From Cinnamomum chago (taxonomy: Eukaryota; Streptophyta; Magnoliopsida; Laurales; Lauraceae), in contig CP142452.1 in NCBI GenBank assembly GCA_038049695.1, positions 48,008,501 to 48,072,500 on the forward strand: DNA of 64,000 bases, read 5' to 3'. Position 1 is the first letter of the stretch. Every line of letters begins with the position of its first letter. Below the pieces are notes generated by a model that was given only the letters and a program-made list of their open reading frames with translations, ran no database searches and had not been told where the DNA came from. The translations under genes and the position numbers were made by a program. This document shows positions 23,401 to 34,634 of the stretch, one piece after another.

Positions 23401-23551
23401 TGATGGTTGTGATATCCTCACCGCGGACACCTGTGGGAAATTAAATAAATGTGTATTACTATTAAATAGATGTATTGTGGATCATCATCACCTCCACCAA
23501 CGTCCCGACTCCGGATCGATTCCTTCGGGGGCCCGGTCCGGGGTCGCGACA
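20442..23551 (+). mobile_element. Gypsy solo LTR S1, 3110 bp, in G1 pol
   Basis: Starts TGTAAGACCCCGACCAGAGT and ends GGGGTCGCGACA, flanked by ATTCC on both sides (20437-20441 and 23552-23556). It splits the G1 frame between protease and RT. Same family as the LTRs of G1 and G2, but plus strand and nearly intact. Inside: CGCTCGAGCG palindromes (21787-22060) downstream of a possible splice donor (CTTGCAAGTAAGT, near 21200), a GGAGGAGCCGGAGGAGG segment near 23055, and a conserved GATATCCTCACCGCGGACAC stretch near the 3' end. Produced by LTR-LTR recombination of a full element. Confidence 0.93.
21787..22060. repeat. CGCTCGAGCG palindrome cluster in S1
   Basis: Perfect 12-bp TCGCTCGAGCGA at 21787-21798 and 21809-21820, and six or more full or half copies to 22060, alternating with phrases such as ATTCCAGCGAG and GTCCAGGAAAGGG. 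The XhoI-like core CTCGAG is the centre of symmetry. Confidence 0.9.
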
Positions 23552-25402
23552 ATTCCCAAACAATTGGGATCTCCTCCACCCCTTGGAACCGTTTATCCTC
23601 CGTGATAAACGCCAAATATGCCTCACAACCACTTCTCAATAGTCTATCAGCCTTCAATGCTGATACAAACCCTGCACGAGGATTTCTCCTCTCTCCCTGA
23701 AACAACACCCCTGCTGGTGTCTCATCTAACTTGAAAGTCAGGATCTTATGGAAACAATCCATTGTGGCATGGTATCCTGCCAGCCAATTCATCCCTAGGA
23801 TGACATCAAAATCAAACATCTCTAATAGAATGAGATATGCGGTTAAAACCACTTCTCCTATCTGAACTATGCAACTAGGGTAATATGTTATACAGATAAC
23901 TTGTTTGCCTACTAGGGTTGCCATGGTCAAAATGAACTCTAGTTCTCTCGCATGCATATCAATCAACTTAGAAAATTCATGGGATAAGAATGAATGTGTA
24001 GAGCCAGGGTCAAATAAAATCCTAGCTTTTATCCCATAAATAAAAAGTGTACCTTCCACTACATTTCCCGCTGCCTCTGAATCAGCTCTATTGACCGCAT
24101 AGATTTGTCCTCGATGTTGTGGCCTATTCTGTGCCTGCTGTGGCCTGCCTTGTTGTGCATTCCTATGCTGCTGCGGTGCACGCTGATTTTGGTTCTGTCC
24201 CTGCTGACGAGCCTGTTGTTGTTGTTGTGGTCTATGCTGTTGTTGTTGTGGTGCCTGTTGCTGGAGTGGCCTTGCCTGATTCTGGACAATGATTGCATTC
24301 TATGGTGTTGCTGGACGCTGTGCCCCTTGTTGCTGTTGCTAGTTCTGCCTTGGACAGTCTCTCATCTGATGGGCCATGGAACCACATCTAAAACATGCTC
24401 CTATGAGTGTACGACACTGTGCACTCTCATGGTTCTTCCCACAGTGGGTACAAACCAAGGGACCCTGAGCATTCTGTTTTGTCCTCTGTCTCTTGTTCTG
24501 ATGATTCTTCTGTTGGTAGTTTTGCTGATGAGCTTGTCCCTTGCCTTGGACTCTAAGGATCTTGTTGTGAAAGTTCTCAAACTTATAGGCTCTCTTGACC
24601 GCTTCATCAAAAGTTGCAGGTGGTACTACTCCAGTGGCATCTTTTCAATGAAAGGGTTAAGTCCCTCAAAGAACTTGGCAATTTTCTTCTCCACCGTATC
24701 CACCAACTCCGGGGCATATCTGGACAATCTCTCGAACTTAGTGAGGTATTCGAGGATTGTCATACTTCCTTGCACAAGCTGCTGAAATTCTATGGCCTTC
24801 TGTTTCTTGATGTGAGCGGGTACATACTTATCATGAAATTGCCTCTTGAAGTTTGCCCAAACCTCTGCATCAGCCATGGTTCTGTATTCCTCCTTAACCG
24901 TCTTCCACCATCTGTCTGCTGTACCACTAAAAAGAGATGAGGCTAATTTTACTCGTTCTCCTCCGGTGCACTGGAAGATCTCGAATATGTTCTCCGTATG
25001 TTCTAGCCAGTCATCTGCAGCTAATGGATCTTCTATCCCAAGGAACTCTTTCGGAGCTCTCTTCCGAAACCGCTCAAACAAAGCGTTCGGGTCATGTTGT
25101 CTCTAATTGATAACGATTGCAGGTTGGGGTTGAACCAGTTCTGGTCTCCTCTGTAACACCTCAAGCAATTGCCTTTGCATATCTGCCAATTCTCTAGCAT
25201 GGTCTTCCTCTCTTTTGAGCATTTGCTCTTGCAGCCTAGCCTGATTCTCATTAGCTTGGCGCTGTTGGTCAAGCATTGCTTGCATCATTTGTTGGAATTC
25301 ATTTGGTGGGTTGTTATCAACCCTATCCTCCTCAAGTGGCCCTGTGTGCTCACTATTACTTGCGGAAGGGTTGCCATTTACTGGTCTCTTACGAGGTGGC
25401 AT
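23552..25402 (-). pseudogene. G1 gag and protease
   Basis: Gag starts at 25402 with MPPRKRPVNGN and a Gln-rich coiled coil (NENQARLQEQMLKREED), then the Retrotrans_gag core (FRKRAPKEFLGIEDPLAADD, ADRWWKTVKEEY, KQKAIEFQQLVQGSMT), a CCHC-type zinc-knuckle region (around 24345-24460), a Gln-rich linker and retropepsin with DPGSTHSF (about 23995-24018) and VILGMNWL. Gag would package the RNA, and the protease would cut the polyprotein. Breaks: TAG at 25103-25105, a one-base deletion near 24644, and two TAGs in the Gln-rich linker near 24340 and 24300. The frame is cut by solo LTR S1 within the sequence that links protease to RT. Confidence 0.9.
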
Positions 25403-25545
25403 GATGCTGCAAAACAAGTTGTTAGCACATAATAATCAAATAAAGGGTCACATTGCTCACACGATACTAGCTAACGAAAGATCTAACGAATCCTCGCCAC
25501 GTCCTTAGGATTTCTAGTTTCTTTTAATTGCTTGAAACACGTCTC

Positions 25546-25560
25546 GCTCTGATACCAGTC
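25546..25560 (-). other. G1 primer-binding site (tRNA-iMet)
   Basis: On the minus strand GACTGGTATCAGAGC directly follows the CA end of the G1 5' LTR; TGGTATCAGAGC is the standard initiator-Met primer site of plant LTR elements. Confidence 0.9.
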
Positions 25561-26164
25561 TGTTACGACCCCGGACCGGGAATCCGGGATCGGGACTAAT
25601 AATGATGATAATGACAGCACATCGGATTTATGCTATACATTTATTCAATTTCCCACAGGTGTCCGTGTTAGGTATTTTGTATTTGCAATTTGATGGATGC
25701 ATTTGCACTTTAGCATCATTTGAATTCTCACACTTGCATTGTTTTAGAAAACCTTGAAATCTAGTTTTATACATGCATAGCTTTTAAGATTTGGAAAAGC
25801 TTTTGTTTTATGTATGTTTTGGTTTTAAACTTGGATGCATTGGTTTTGAAACCCAAACTCTTTTGAAAACCTATTTCCTTGTGCATTATACTTGGAAAAT
25901 CTTGTTGAGTATTTAGGTTTGAGCCTTGCATACATTCATCACAAAAAGAATCATTTTTGTATGCATTTTCATTTGAAAAGAGTTTTTACAAATCAAGCTA
26001 GCCTATGGTTTTAAAGTTTTCAAATCATTTTAGGCTTTGTGTTTTTCATGTTTTTAAACATCTTAGAATGTCTTAAAACATGTTATTTAAGCTTGATTTA
26101 GTGGCCCAAAGATCCCTCAAAGAAATACTTTGAAATGAGAAAAAGTTGGATTTTTGGCCCCAGG

Positions 26165-26303
26165 GACTCGACCGGCAATGTCGCCGGTCGACCGAGACCA
26201 CTGTAGGGCGAGTGGACAGTTTTCTGAACTGAAGCCCCAACGGTCAGAAATCTGACCGTTGTGCCTTCTCGGTCGACCGAGACCTCTTTGCCGGTGGACC
26301 GAG
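26165..26303. repeat. GGTCGACC palindrome cluster and hairpin in LTR C
   Basis: Perfect CTCGGTCGACCGAG at 26268-26281, and partial copies at 26165, 26184 and 26291. A hairpin at 26238-26261 has 11-bp arms CAACGGTCAGA and TCTGACCGTTG with AA between them. Confidence 0.9.
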
Positions 26304-26306
26304 GAC

Positions 26307-26334
26307 TAGCCGTTGGACACTTTTTGGCTATAAA
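26307..26334 (+). promoter_or_regulatory. LTR C core promoter: MSA-like site plus TATA box
   Basis: TAGCCGTTGGA (26307-26317; TCCAACGGCTA on the other strand, a full MSA consensus match), then TATAAA at 26329-26334. Palindromes end 4 bp upstream. Confidence 0.5.
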
Positions 26335-26969
26335 GTCCATTCATTTCCAACCTTTTTCAAGGCTTGATACTTGAACCTTTGAGACCATTTTGGAGCCAAA
26401 GAAAGGGGAAGAAGTTGGAAAGGCTAGAGGGCTATTTGGAAATCAAACTCATGAGTTTTAAAAGGTACATCTTTATAGTTATTTTGATTTCCATTCAAAT
26501 GAAATCCATGCATGTTTAAATCCTTTGTATTTTCATTTATGCATGATTTCAAGCCCTTAAAGAGTTGTTTTGCAAACTCAATATCTTTCTTGGTAAATTA
26601 GATTGGTTTGCAAACTCTCTTGTCCTAATCACATGTGTTCTTAGTCTTTATCATTCATACAACTTGTTTGTCTCATTTCTTCAAAGTTGTTTGAAACTTT
26701 TATGTGATTAGTTTTCTCTTCAATCACCATTTTATAAGCCTTGATTTTAAAATGCATCAAGCATTCATTTAAGAGCTTCTTTGTTGAAATTGATTGAAGA
26801 AACACACTCATACACTTGTGCACACACTTTAGCTTAATTGAGTGTATGTTTGTAATTTGTATTAAACTTTCATATTAGCCTATTCAAGAGGCAATTTCAT
26901 TTGAGCTTAAATTGTAATCTCTTAGAGTGATCTTTTGGAAAGACACCTTCTTAGAGAAATCTATATTTG

Positions 26970-27135
26970 TAAAGGTTATTGCTTAGCCTAAGAAAAGCAT
27001 CTTGTAAGGTTATTGCTTAGCCTAAGAAAAGCATTTTGTAAAGGTTATTGCTTAGCCTAGAAAAGCACATAGAGAGGTTGTTGTTTAGCCTTGAAAAGCA
27101 ACATTGTATAGGTTATTGCTTAGCCTTTGAAAAAG
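26970..27135 (+). repeat. Minisatellite of ~34-bp units in LTR C
   Basis: About five copies with the core AAGGTTATTGCTTAGCCTA, the complement of the LTR B array. Confidence 0.9.
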
Positions 27136-28796
27136 CATAAATAGTGGAAATCCGGTGGGGTGTTGGATTCACAAGCCGGTAGTGGATGTAGGCACGTTGG
27201 CCGAACCACTATAAATATTGTGTTGTGGTGATTGCTATGTGGTGATTGTTTATTTGAGCTTCCGCATATTGATTGATTATTCATCACATGTGACTAGTTT
27301 GTTTTTAAAGAATTTAAAATTGTTTAAATTGGTCATAGTTGTAGCACACCCTATTCACCCCCCCCCCCTCTAGGGTTAGGATCCTCGTGGACTTTCAGTC
27401 CGCGGTGAGGATATCACAATCATATATGAACATTTCTACTAAGCGCGGAAGCGTGTAGCAAATCAAACATTTAAACCATCTATAGTCATAAAGACAATAA
27501 CACAAGTATGGTACTGTATCAGAATGAGCAATGATCAATAGCATGTTACCCAAAAGTAAGTTAAAGTTTATACAAATATCATTTAATTACATTTCCCCAA
27601 AAATAGAGGCCAACAAAGGCCAATATAGACAAAATACCAATCCAAAGAATGGTTAAACAGTTTCCCCAAAATATTAAGTCTCTCATAGCAACCAAACATC
27701 CAAATGACGTCATCAGCAAGCCACTCAACTAACTATTGCGGTTCTCCGACCGCCTCCTCGTGCTCCTCCTCGGGATAACCAACAACGGGACCTGAGTACC
27801 AAAAAGTGGGTCAAACACGAAGGTTTCGCAAATGGTAAAATATCATGACAATATGGTGATAAATGAATTTACCTTCAAAACATGCAAACCTGTTTAAATA
27901 ACAATTTCTATGAACGAGATAAAACATTTATTCAAATGCAAGTAGGCATTATAAAACACGTAAGGTAGCCAAGGAAACGGGAAACAAGCAAGATGGCGAC
28001 CACACGAAGCTAAGTCCTCTATCACTAAAGCAATAGAGCAATAACTAGGCACTGATCTCAGTCACTCGAGGTGAAGAGAAACAGTGGATCTTATAAATAC
28101 ATATACGTATACATATACTATACATGACCACGGTAGCGAGCCGGGCATTGGGGACCACAGTAGCAATCTGCGGCATCGGGACAAGACCACGGTAATAACT
28201 GGGTAGCGGGATCCAGACTGCAGCTGGCGGGACAAGAGGGGGATCTCCAAGTCGGTGGATCAGACTAACAAGGTTATCCAAGCTTAGTGGTGTCGACTAA
28301 TAGGTCAAATAATAAATCGAGACATATGCAAGTAAATCAAGTACAATAAATAAACGGGCAAGACGGGGGTGTTCAAGGGCACACTGTCATTTCATGTGGT
28401 GCAATGCACTTCGGGTCAAGTAACCATTTCAAGTGTACATCAATGCTTTCGGGAAAACAAGACATGTAGTATAATTCTCGGGATCAATAAGGTACAATAA
28501 ACAATTGGAATTTCGGGTTCAAGATCTATTTGAAGTGAATAGGGACTCCGTATGTCAATCTAATAACAATCTGGTACTCTTTGAGTTTGGGGACATTCCG
28601 GGCTCCTTATACACTTTGAATTTTTTTTTCAAAACTTCAAATGACATCTTCGTGATACGGTTTCTTTCTCAAATGGCCTCATACAATGTTTAATAAATCT
28701 CCTCGACATAGAGGGGATCTCAATGGATAGTCCCAAAACATTTAAACAACTCATCTTCATCCCAAACATAGCCTATGACAGACAAACCTCATCGTT

Positions 28797-29015
28797 CGAA
28801 CAAACCGGAGAGTTCGCTCGAGCGAGGAGCTCTCTGGAATGGTTGTCTGGGTGGGTTCGCTCGAGCGAAGTTAACGTAGCTTGAGCGAACTCATTGGCTC
28901 GAGCGAATTATTAAGTGCACTCGATCTAACGACTCTCTGGAACAAGTTCTGGGATGTCCGCTCGAGCGACCAAGCTACTGGAATGCTCCAGACCCTTTTT
29001 CTGGACACTTCGCTC
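28797..29015. repeat. CGCTCGAGCG palindrome cluster in G1 LTR
   Basis: Copies at about 28815, 28860 and 28961 and several decayed ones, spaced as in S1. The cluster ends at the deletion junction near 29011, where the last palindrome is cut in half. Confidence 0.85.
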
Positions 29016-29026
29016 GGGGTCTTACA

Positions 29027-29511
29027 GTATGGTGATGGGGTGCGCTTGCTTCGCTTTTCTTGAAGCAGGAGTTGGTACTTGTTCTCATCGAAAGTGATGG
29101 TCAATGAAGCTCCCATTGCTAGTTTGGAAAACTTCTGAAACAAGACCAGATCCATTAGTAATCACGAGAATATGGCGATCATAAATGGAAAATAACTATG
29201 ATTTTATCTTTTCAAATCACTAGAGGGGACATTGCCCAGCCCAAGCAAGATGAAAGAGGCAAAAAGCCAAAGAGGGTACAATTGTTCTAAATGCAAGTAT
29301 GGTAGACTCAGGGCGAGCGTTCCAATGATCGTTGGAAGTAATTGTAAACCTTAATTCAAATTAACGAGAAGCACGGCTCACTCGAGGTAAGATGATATAA
29401 GGTTGGAGATACAAATGTGTCGGGTCGCGAATACAATAGACCCGAAAGGGCATACTAGCACCGCTAGACGTAAATGTTGTAAATCGCATCCTTAAAAAGG
29501 ATACGAGATGG
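29027..29511. other. Flank right of G1, no clear gene
   Basis: A short minus-strand frame (about 29030-29155, MDLVLFQKFSKLAMGASLTI...) runs into the G1 LTR and could be the remnant of an older element's protein. I do not recognise it. The rest is unassigned. Confidence 0.35.
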
Positions 29512-30500
29512 GATTTTTTGAAAGGCCAAGATTGGATTCATAAAGGAGAGCAAATGGTATTCCAATCCAAACAAGGCTCAAACATTTCTGCGAGCACTCA
29601 GTCCGAAAGGGAGGGAACCAGAGTTTCTCGTGTCTGAACCCAAAAGTCATGGAATTTTTTTTTTGAAATGTCAAGATTGAATTCATCAAAGATAGCAAAT
29701 GGTGTTCCAATCTGAACATAGGCTCAAACATTTCTGCGAGCACTAAATCCGAAAAGGAGAGAACCAATATTTCTCAAATCAGAATTCAAAATGACGGAGG
29801 TTTTTTTTTTGGGTCAAGATCGAATTCATCAAAGAGATCAAATGGTGTTCCGATCCGAATAAAGGCTCAAACATTTCTGCGAGCACTAAATCCGAAAAGG
29901 AGAGAACCAAGATTTCTCAAATTTGAACTCAAATGTGATTAAAGTTTTTTTTTTCATTTTGAAGAGTACACATAGGTTTCCAATTCAATCTTAGAACCTT
30001 AGTAGATAGATCAGCCCCCAAGTAAGGGTAGGATTATTTAATGAACCCATTTGGAGGACCCTTGCCTCGAACAGTCTAGCTGCCTCCACACTCTAGACAA
30101 GGCTTTTCTTAGATCCACTTTGGTCAAAAAACGCAATTGGTGCAACTTTACTGGGTTTTGATTTTCTTTTTTTGGAGATTTCTAATAAATTTATCAAAGA
30201 GAGTGAATGATCCCTTCAAATTCAAATGCTGGCAACAAGCGATTTCTGCAAGCCTTGTCCGATAAGGAAGAAACCAAACTTTCTCAAATTTAAATCCAAA
30301 AGAGAAAAGAATTGATTTTTTTTAAAGAGTTTGAAATGAGATTTTTTTTTGAAAATCCCTATTGGACTCGTCAAAGAGAAAAGATGGCCCATTCCCCAAT
30401 ACGAACAATAGCTGCGAACATTTCTGTGAGCTATCAAATTCGAAGAGGAGAGGATCAAAGTTTCTCAAAATTGAATCCAAAAAAGAGAAATCAGATTTCT
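29512..30500. repeat. Tandem array of ~145-bp units
   Basis: Three clear units (29512-29653, 29654-29799, 29800-29945) and about three degraded ones. Each has a T-run, AAGATTGAATTCATCAAAGA, the core GGCTCAAACATTTCTGCGAG, then AGGAGAGAACCAAGATTTCT. The units degrade to the right. Probably the non-coding part of an old retroelement. Confidence 0.85.
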
Positions 30501-30902
30501 TTTTTTTAAATGAGAAAGAGTAGAAATAAATTGAAAGATAGAAATTTCCAAAAGTCCCATCTCATGTTTTTCTTTTAGATGCTAGATCCAACATACGCCA
30601 CCAACTAGAAAGGAGCCTAAGAATTCAAGCATCGCGTTCTCAAATGAACGAGTCCCACCGGGTATGCCAACTTGATGGGGGCCCGGCCTTTCGTCCTCTC
30701 CTTCTGCCCCTGGGGCTGCCGGGGTCTGGCGGAGGAGGAAAAGCAAGTCATCAACTTTTTTTGTACTGGTATGCCAGATTTTCTATTTTACTTGGAATTT
30801 GAAGTGGTGATCTGGAGATTCACCTTCACAAGTAGAAAGGAAATCAATTCTTCTTCCTAACTTTCCATTGCACATATATTTTAAGAAAGAGATAAATTTT
30901 TA
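30501..30902. other. Unassigned, between two tandem arrays
   Basis: Contains an unusually GC-rich patch (about 30670-30735) with a 62-codon open frame and no recognised domain. No gene call. Confidence 0.3.
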
Positions 30903-31011
30903 AATGCCGTAAAAGGCGATTTCATTTTGTTTGCCGTGAAAGGCGATTTTTGTATCTTGTGAAAGGCGGTTTTGTGCCGTGAAAGGCGATTTGTGCCATG
31001 AATGGCGATTT
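30903..31011. repeat. Minisatellite, unit GTGCCGTGAAAGGCGATTT
   Basis: Five adjoining units of 17-27 bp sharing GCCGTGAAAGGCGATTT, with T-rich spacers of changing length. GCC...GGC lets each unit fold as a small hairpin. Confidence 0.9.
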
Positions 31012-32035
31012 ACAAATCTCATCAATAATGAAAGACAAGAAATGTGATTTTTTTCTCTCTTTACAAGGAATACAAAATACAACAAAAAAGTAAGAAAAGG
31101 GATTTGACTTCTCAGGAGATTGCGGGGACTCCTTTAGATCAACGGTCGCAAGTCATGTATGGACTTCGCCATCGTCCTTTAGATGAGAACGCTTGATGCT
31201 TTGATTCTTTGGCTTGGCTTGGACCTCAGTGTTTTAGAGGATAAAGACCAAAGGTAGGTCCTATATCCAATGAAAAACCGAGTAAATGGGCTGAAATGAC
31301 GCATTTAGGCCATGTTGAATGGAAGGAGAGAGGAGACCTTGGGGGGGTGGCCCCCCAAGGGACTTCATCACCTTGTAGTGTTTTTTCACCAGAGTAGTAG
31401 GATTTCTTCGAGAATTATTCGAGATTTTTCTTGAATTTTTCTAGACTTTTTCTAGGGCTTTTCTGGACTTTTTCTGGGGGAGAGAGACCTTTTCTTCTTG
31501 GAATGACCCCCCTTTTATAGGCTTTTGGTGGCCGTAAGGTGGGTTTATGAGCATTGATGGTAATGATGCTCCATGATGAGAGGAGTTACAAGTTTTATTT
31601 CTTGATTTTGTAACTCCTTTTTCTTGGCTTGTGATTGGCCAGCGGAGAATGATGGGCATTTAATCGCCCTTAATCTCCATGATGAGGGGAGTTTCATGGT
31701 TTTAATGCCATGATTACTTGAATTTGTAACTCTCATTTGCTTGATTTTGATTGGGCCGTCTAAAATAATGGGTTATTGACAGCATTAAGTTGTCATAAAA
31801 CGGGTCAATTAATTGCATTAAGTGGTCGCCAGGGCATTTGAAGAGTCGCGGGGCGTGCCGCGTGTTTTGAAATTCTTCTTGTGATGATCGCCAATGGATC
31901 CACATATTGTTTGATGTCGGATGGCGATGCAACTTCAGACATTGGTTGATGTTAATGGGCCGGTGACATCTGTCTTGTCGATTTCTCGATTGGTCAGATA
32001 GAAAGTGTACTTTCTTGGTAGCTGGTCGACGATCT
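31012..32035. other. Old repeat DNA left of solo LTR D
   Basis: No gene. Contains repeated TTTTTCTAGACTTTTTCTAG-like phrases (about 31410-31480) and short duplicated blocks around GATTTTGTAACTC (31600-31740). Probably the LTR or leader of the older element into which D, G1 and G2 inserted. Confidence 0.4.
31337..31360. repeat. G/C-only hairpin
   Basis: Arms CCTTGGGGGG and CCCCCCAAGG around a 4-nt loop GTGG. Confidence 0.85.
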
Positions 32036-32547
32036 TGTTAGGAATTTTGTATTTGCAATTTGATGGATGCATTTTCACTTTAGCATCATTTGAATTTTCA
32101 CACTTGCATTGTTTTAGAAAACCTTGAAATCTGGTTTTATACATGCATTGCTTTTAAGATTTGAAAAAGTATTGTTTTATGCATGTGTTGTTTCTAAACT
32201 TGGATGCATTGATTTTAGAATTCAAACTCTTTTGAAAACCTAATTCTTTGTGCATTACTTTTGAGAAATCATATTGGGAATTTAGGTTTGTGCCTTGCAT
32301 ACATTCTTCACTTTCAGAATCTTTTTTTTGTATGCATTTTTATGTGAAAAGAGTTTTTAGAAATCAAGCTAGCCTATGTTTTAAATCTTCCAAAAAAAAT
32401 TTAGGCTTTTTGTGTTTCATGTTTTTAAACATCTTCGTTTGATTTAAAACATGTTTCCAAGCTTGGTTTAGTGGCCCAAAAATCCCCACAAAGAGAAACC
32501 TTCAAATATGCAAAAGTTGGGAATTTTTGTCCCAGGGGGTGGTCCGG

Positions 32548-32689
32548 CGGTGTCGCCGGTCGACCGGCCCAGAGGTCCCGGTCGACCGGGAACACTGCAG
32601 GCCAACTGGGCCCCTGGAGCCCCAACGATCATATTTCTGACCGTTGTGTGATCCCGGTCGACCGAGACTTGTTTCCAGGTCGACCGAGG
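32548..32689. repeat. GGTCGACC palindrome cluster in LTR D
   Basis: Perfect GCCGGTCGACCGGC (32555-32568) and CCCGGTCGACCGGG (32577-32590), then asymmetric copies at 32653 and 32676. The order mirrors that of LTR B. Confidence 0.9.
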
Positions 32690-32691
32690 AC

Positions 32692-32719
32692 TAGCCGTTG
32701 GACTGTTTTCTTGTATAAA
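32692..32719 (+). promoter_or_regulatory. LTR D core promoter: MSA-like site plus TATA box
   Basis: TAGCCGTTGGA at 32692-32702 (full MSA match on the other strand) and TATAAA at 32714-32719, directly after the palindromes. Confidence 0.5.
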
Positions 32720-33351
32720 GTCCATTCAGTTCCAACCTTTTTCAAGGCTTGATTCATGAACTTTTGAGACCATTTTGGAGCCAAAGAAAGGGGAAGAAGT
32801 TGGAAAGGCTAGAGGGCTATTTGGAAATCAAATGCTTGAGTTTTAAAAAGGTACATCTTACTTATCATTTTGATTTCCATTAAAATTAGAATCAATGCAT
32901 GGTTAAATCTTTGTATTTTCTTTTATGCATGATTTCTAGTTTTTAAAGAGTTGTTTTGCAAACTCATTACCATCTTTGGAATATTAAGAATGGTTTGCAA
33001 ACTCTCTTGACTAATTCACATGCTCTTAGATTTTAATATTCATACAACTTGTTTAGTTCATTTCTTCAAAGTTGTTTGAATCTTTTATGTGATTAGTTTT
33101 CTCTTCAATCATCATTTTATAAGCTTTGATTTTAAAATGCATCATGCATTCATGCAAGAGCTTCATTGTTGAAATTGATTGAAGAAAAGCATTCATACAC
33201 TTGTGCACACACTTTAGCTTGTTTTAGTGTATGTTTGTAAATTGTTTTACACTTTCATATTAGCCTATTTAAGAGGCAATTTCTTTGAGCTTAATTTGTA
33301 TCTCTTAGAGTGATCTTTTGTGAAGACACTTTCTTAGAGAAATCTTTATTT

Positions 33352-33487
33352 GTAAAGGTTATTGCTTAGCCTAAGAAAAGCATTGTGTAAAGGTTATTGC
33401 TTAGCCTTGAAAAGCATCTTGTAAAGGTTGTTGTTGAGCCTAGTAAAAACAACATTGTAAGGGTTATTACTTAGCCTAGTAAAAAGC
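33352..33487 (+). repeat. Minisatellite of ~34-bp units in LTR D
   Basis: About four units of the family repeat AAGGTTATTGCTTAGCC. Confidence 0.88.
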
Positions 33488-33736
33488 ATACTTAGTGGAA
33501 ATCCGGTGGGGTGATTGGATCACAAGCCGGTAGTGGACGTAGGCATTGAGGCCGAACCACTATAAACCTTTGTGTTGTGGTGCTTGCTTTTGTGGTGATT
33601 GTTTATTTTAGCTTCCGCATATTGTATGGTTAATCATCACATGTGACTAGTTTATGTTAAGAATTTTAAATTGGTCATATTTGTAGCACACCCTATTCAC
33701 CCCCCCCCCTCTAGGGTTAGGATCCAAGGACTTTCA

Positions 33737-34177
33737 GATCTTGGGGGCGATCAATGATGATTTCATGCTCTTCACAGTGGATCCGAGATGTTGATGAAGA
33801 TCAGTCGATTTCGAGCATAAAAAATCAGATTTTCGGAAAACCACAAAGGCTGGAACTCGCGAAACGCGAAAGGGGCTGAAAACAGGTCACTAGGCGAAAA
33901 ATTCGGCGATCTAGATTTCCAAGGTCACCTGCGACCATGGGTTGGGGTCGCTGCCGGTGACCATGGGGATTTTTCCCCTTCCGGTCTCCGTTTCTTGGCC
34001 GTTTTTCGATCTTTTTTATTCTTTCTTTCTCCTATATTTTTCTTGACATTTCTACTCATTTACTGGCTTGATTCTCCCGAAGAAAACCTGATGAGAAGCC
34101 GTGCAAATCGGAGCACAAAGTTTCCTAGTTTTTGGAAAAGCCGAAGACTTTGTAGCCAATTTTTCGTCAAGAATCAA
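33737..34177. other. Old repeat DNA right of solo LTR D
   Basis: Continues the sequence interrupted by D. Two facing GGTGACCATGG/GACCATGGG blocks near 33935-33965. No gene. Confidence 0.4.
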
Positions 34178-34634
34178 ACTAGGTCAAACGATGTCGGAAT
34201 GACATGAATTTGAGGTGAAGCCTCCTGAGGAGTAGATAGGAGCAACCATGGGCTTTTGTTTGAGTTTTGAAGCCGTGTGGGGTCCCATCGCCAGTAGACT
34301 TGATTTTTCCGCGGGGAAGATGTCGCGCTTTGATGTACGGTCAACCGATGTCCGATCGACTTGAAATTCCTATTGGAGTCATTTTGAAACTATCCATTAG
34401 CTCCAATTTGGATGTCATGGTCCCGGGGTGCCCCGCTGCCTGTAGCCTTTATTTTCTTTTCGAGCGTCAAAATCGGGTCAAACGTTGTCGGCATGACTTG
34501 AAATTTGACGTATAGCCCTTTAGAAGCATGTTGAAGCTGTCTATGTGCTCTGTTTTGATGAGTAATGACCTCGGTGGTTCTCGCCGCCGAGAGGCTTGAT
34601 TTTACTGCTCAAGGGTTGATGGAAGGTTAAACGT
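34178..34634. repeat. Degenerate tandem repeats of ~145 bp
   Basis: The phrase GGTCAAACGTTGTCGGCATG or variants recurs at about 34172, 34340, 34475 and 34625. The last unit is cut by the start of the G2 LTR. Confidence 0.65.

Larger units (their letters stand above)
25666..27397 (+). mobile_element. Copia-like solo LTR C, 1732 bp
   Basis: Begins TGTTAGGTATTTTGTATTTG, ends GTGGACTTTCA, flanked by GTCCG on both sides (25661-25665, 27398-27402). Removing it restores the stretch CACAGGTGTCCGCGGTGAGG, which is intact in the G2 LTR at about 34722-34741. Contains palindromes, a hairpin, an MSA-like site, TATA, the 34-bp minisatellite (26970-27135) and a poly-C tract. Confidence 0.97.
18018..29026 (-). 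mobile_element. Ty3/gypsy chromovirus G1 (Tekay/Del-like), 3'-truncated
   Basis: Minus-strand order: 5' LTR (25561-29026), primer site (25546-25560), gag, protease, RT, RNase H, integrase, ending abruptly in the integrase C-terminal part at 18018. The end of pol and the 3' LTR are missing. It is interrupted by solo LTR S1 (20442-23551, duplication ATTCC) and solo LTR C inside its own LTR. The closest relatives in the window are G2 and G3. Clade assignment rests on G2/G3, whose C-terminus looks like a degenerate chromodomain. Confidence 0.9.
25561..29026 (-). mobile_element. G1 5' LTR, internally deleted, holding solo LTR C
   Basis: Right end TGTAAGACCCCG (minus) at 29026, left end CGGGGTCGTAACA at 25561. 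Without the C insertion it is about 1.7 kb against 3.1 kb in S1. The first 12 bp join directly to the inside of a CGCTCGAGCG palindrome, so about 1.3-1.4 kb of the LTR 5' part is missing. Palindromes remain at 28797-29015. The 5 bp beyond the right end are GTATG, a candidate target duplication that cannot be tested since the other G1 end is lost. Confidence 0.85.
32036..33736 (+). mobile_element. Copia-like solo LTR D, 1701 bp
   Basis: Begins TGTTAGGAATTTTGTATTTG and ends AAGGACTTTCA, with GATCT on both sides (32031-32035, 33737-33741). Full family structure, including minisatellite (33352-33487, about four units) and poly-C tract near 33703. Confidence 0.97.

Noticed and set aside
24105..24785. 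226-codon plus-strand frame rich in Leu/Cys
   Set aside because: Antisense shadow of the Gln-rich linker and zinc-knuckle part of G1 gag.
27340..27370. Telomere-like TAGGGTT next to poly-C tracts (also near 1590, 33705, 35300, 42255)
   Set aside because: A single TCTAGGGTTAGG beside poly-C is a fixed word near the 3' end of the Copia-like LTR, not a telomeric array.
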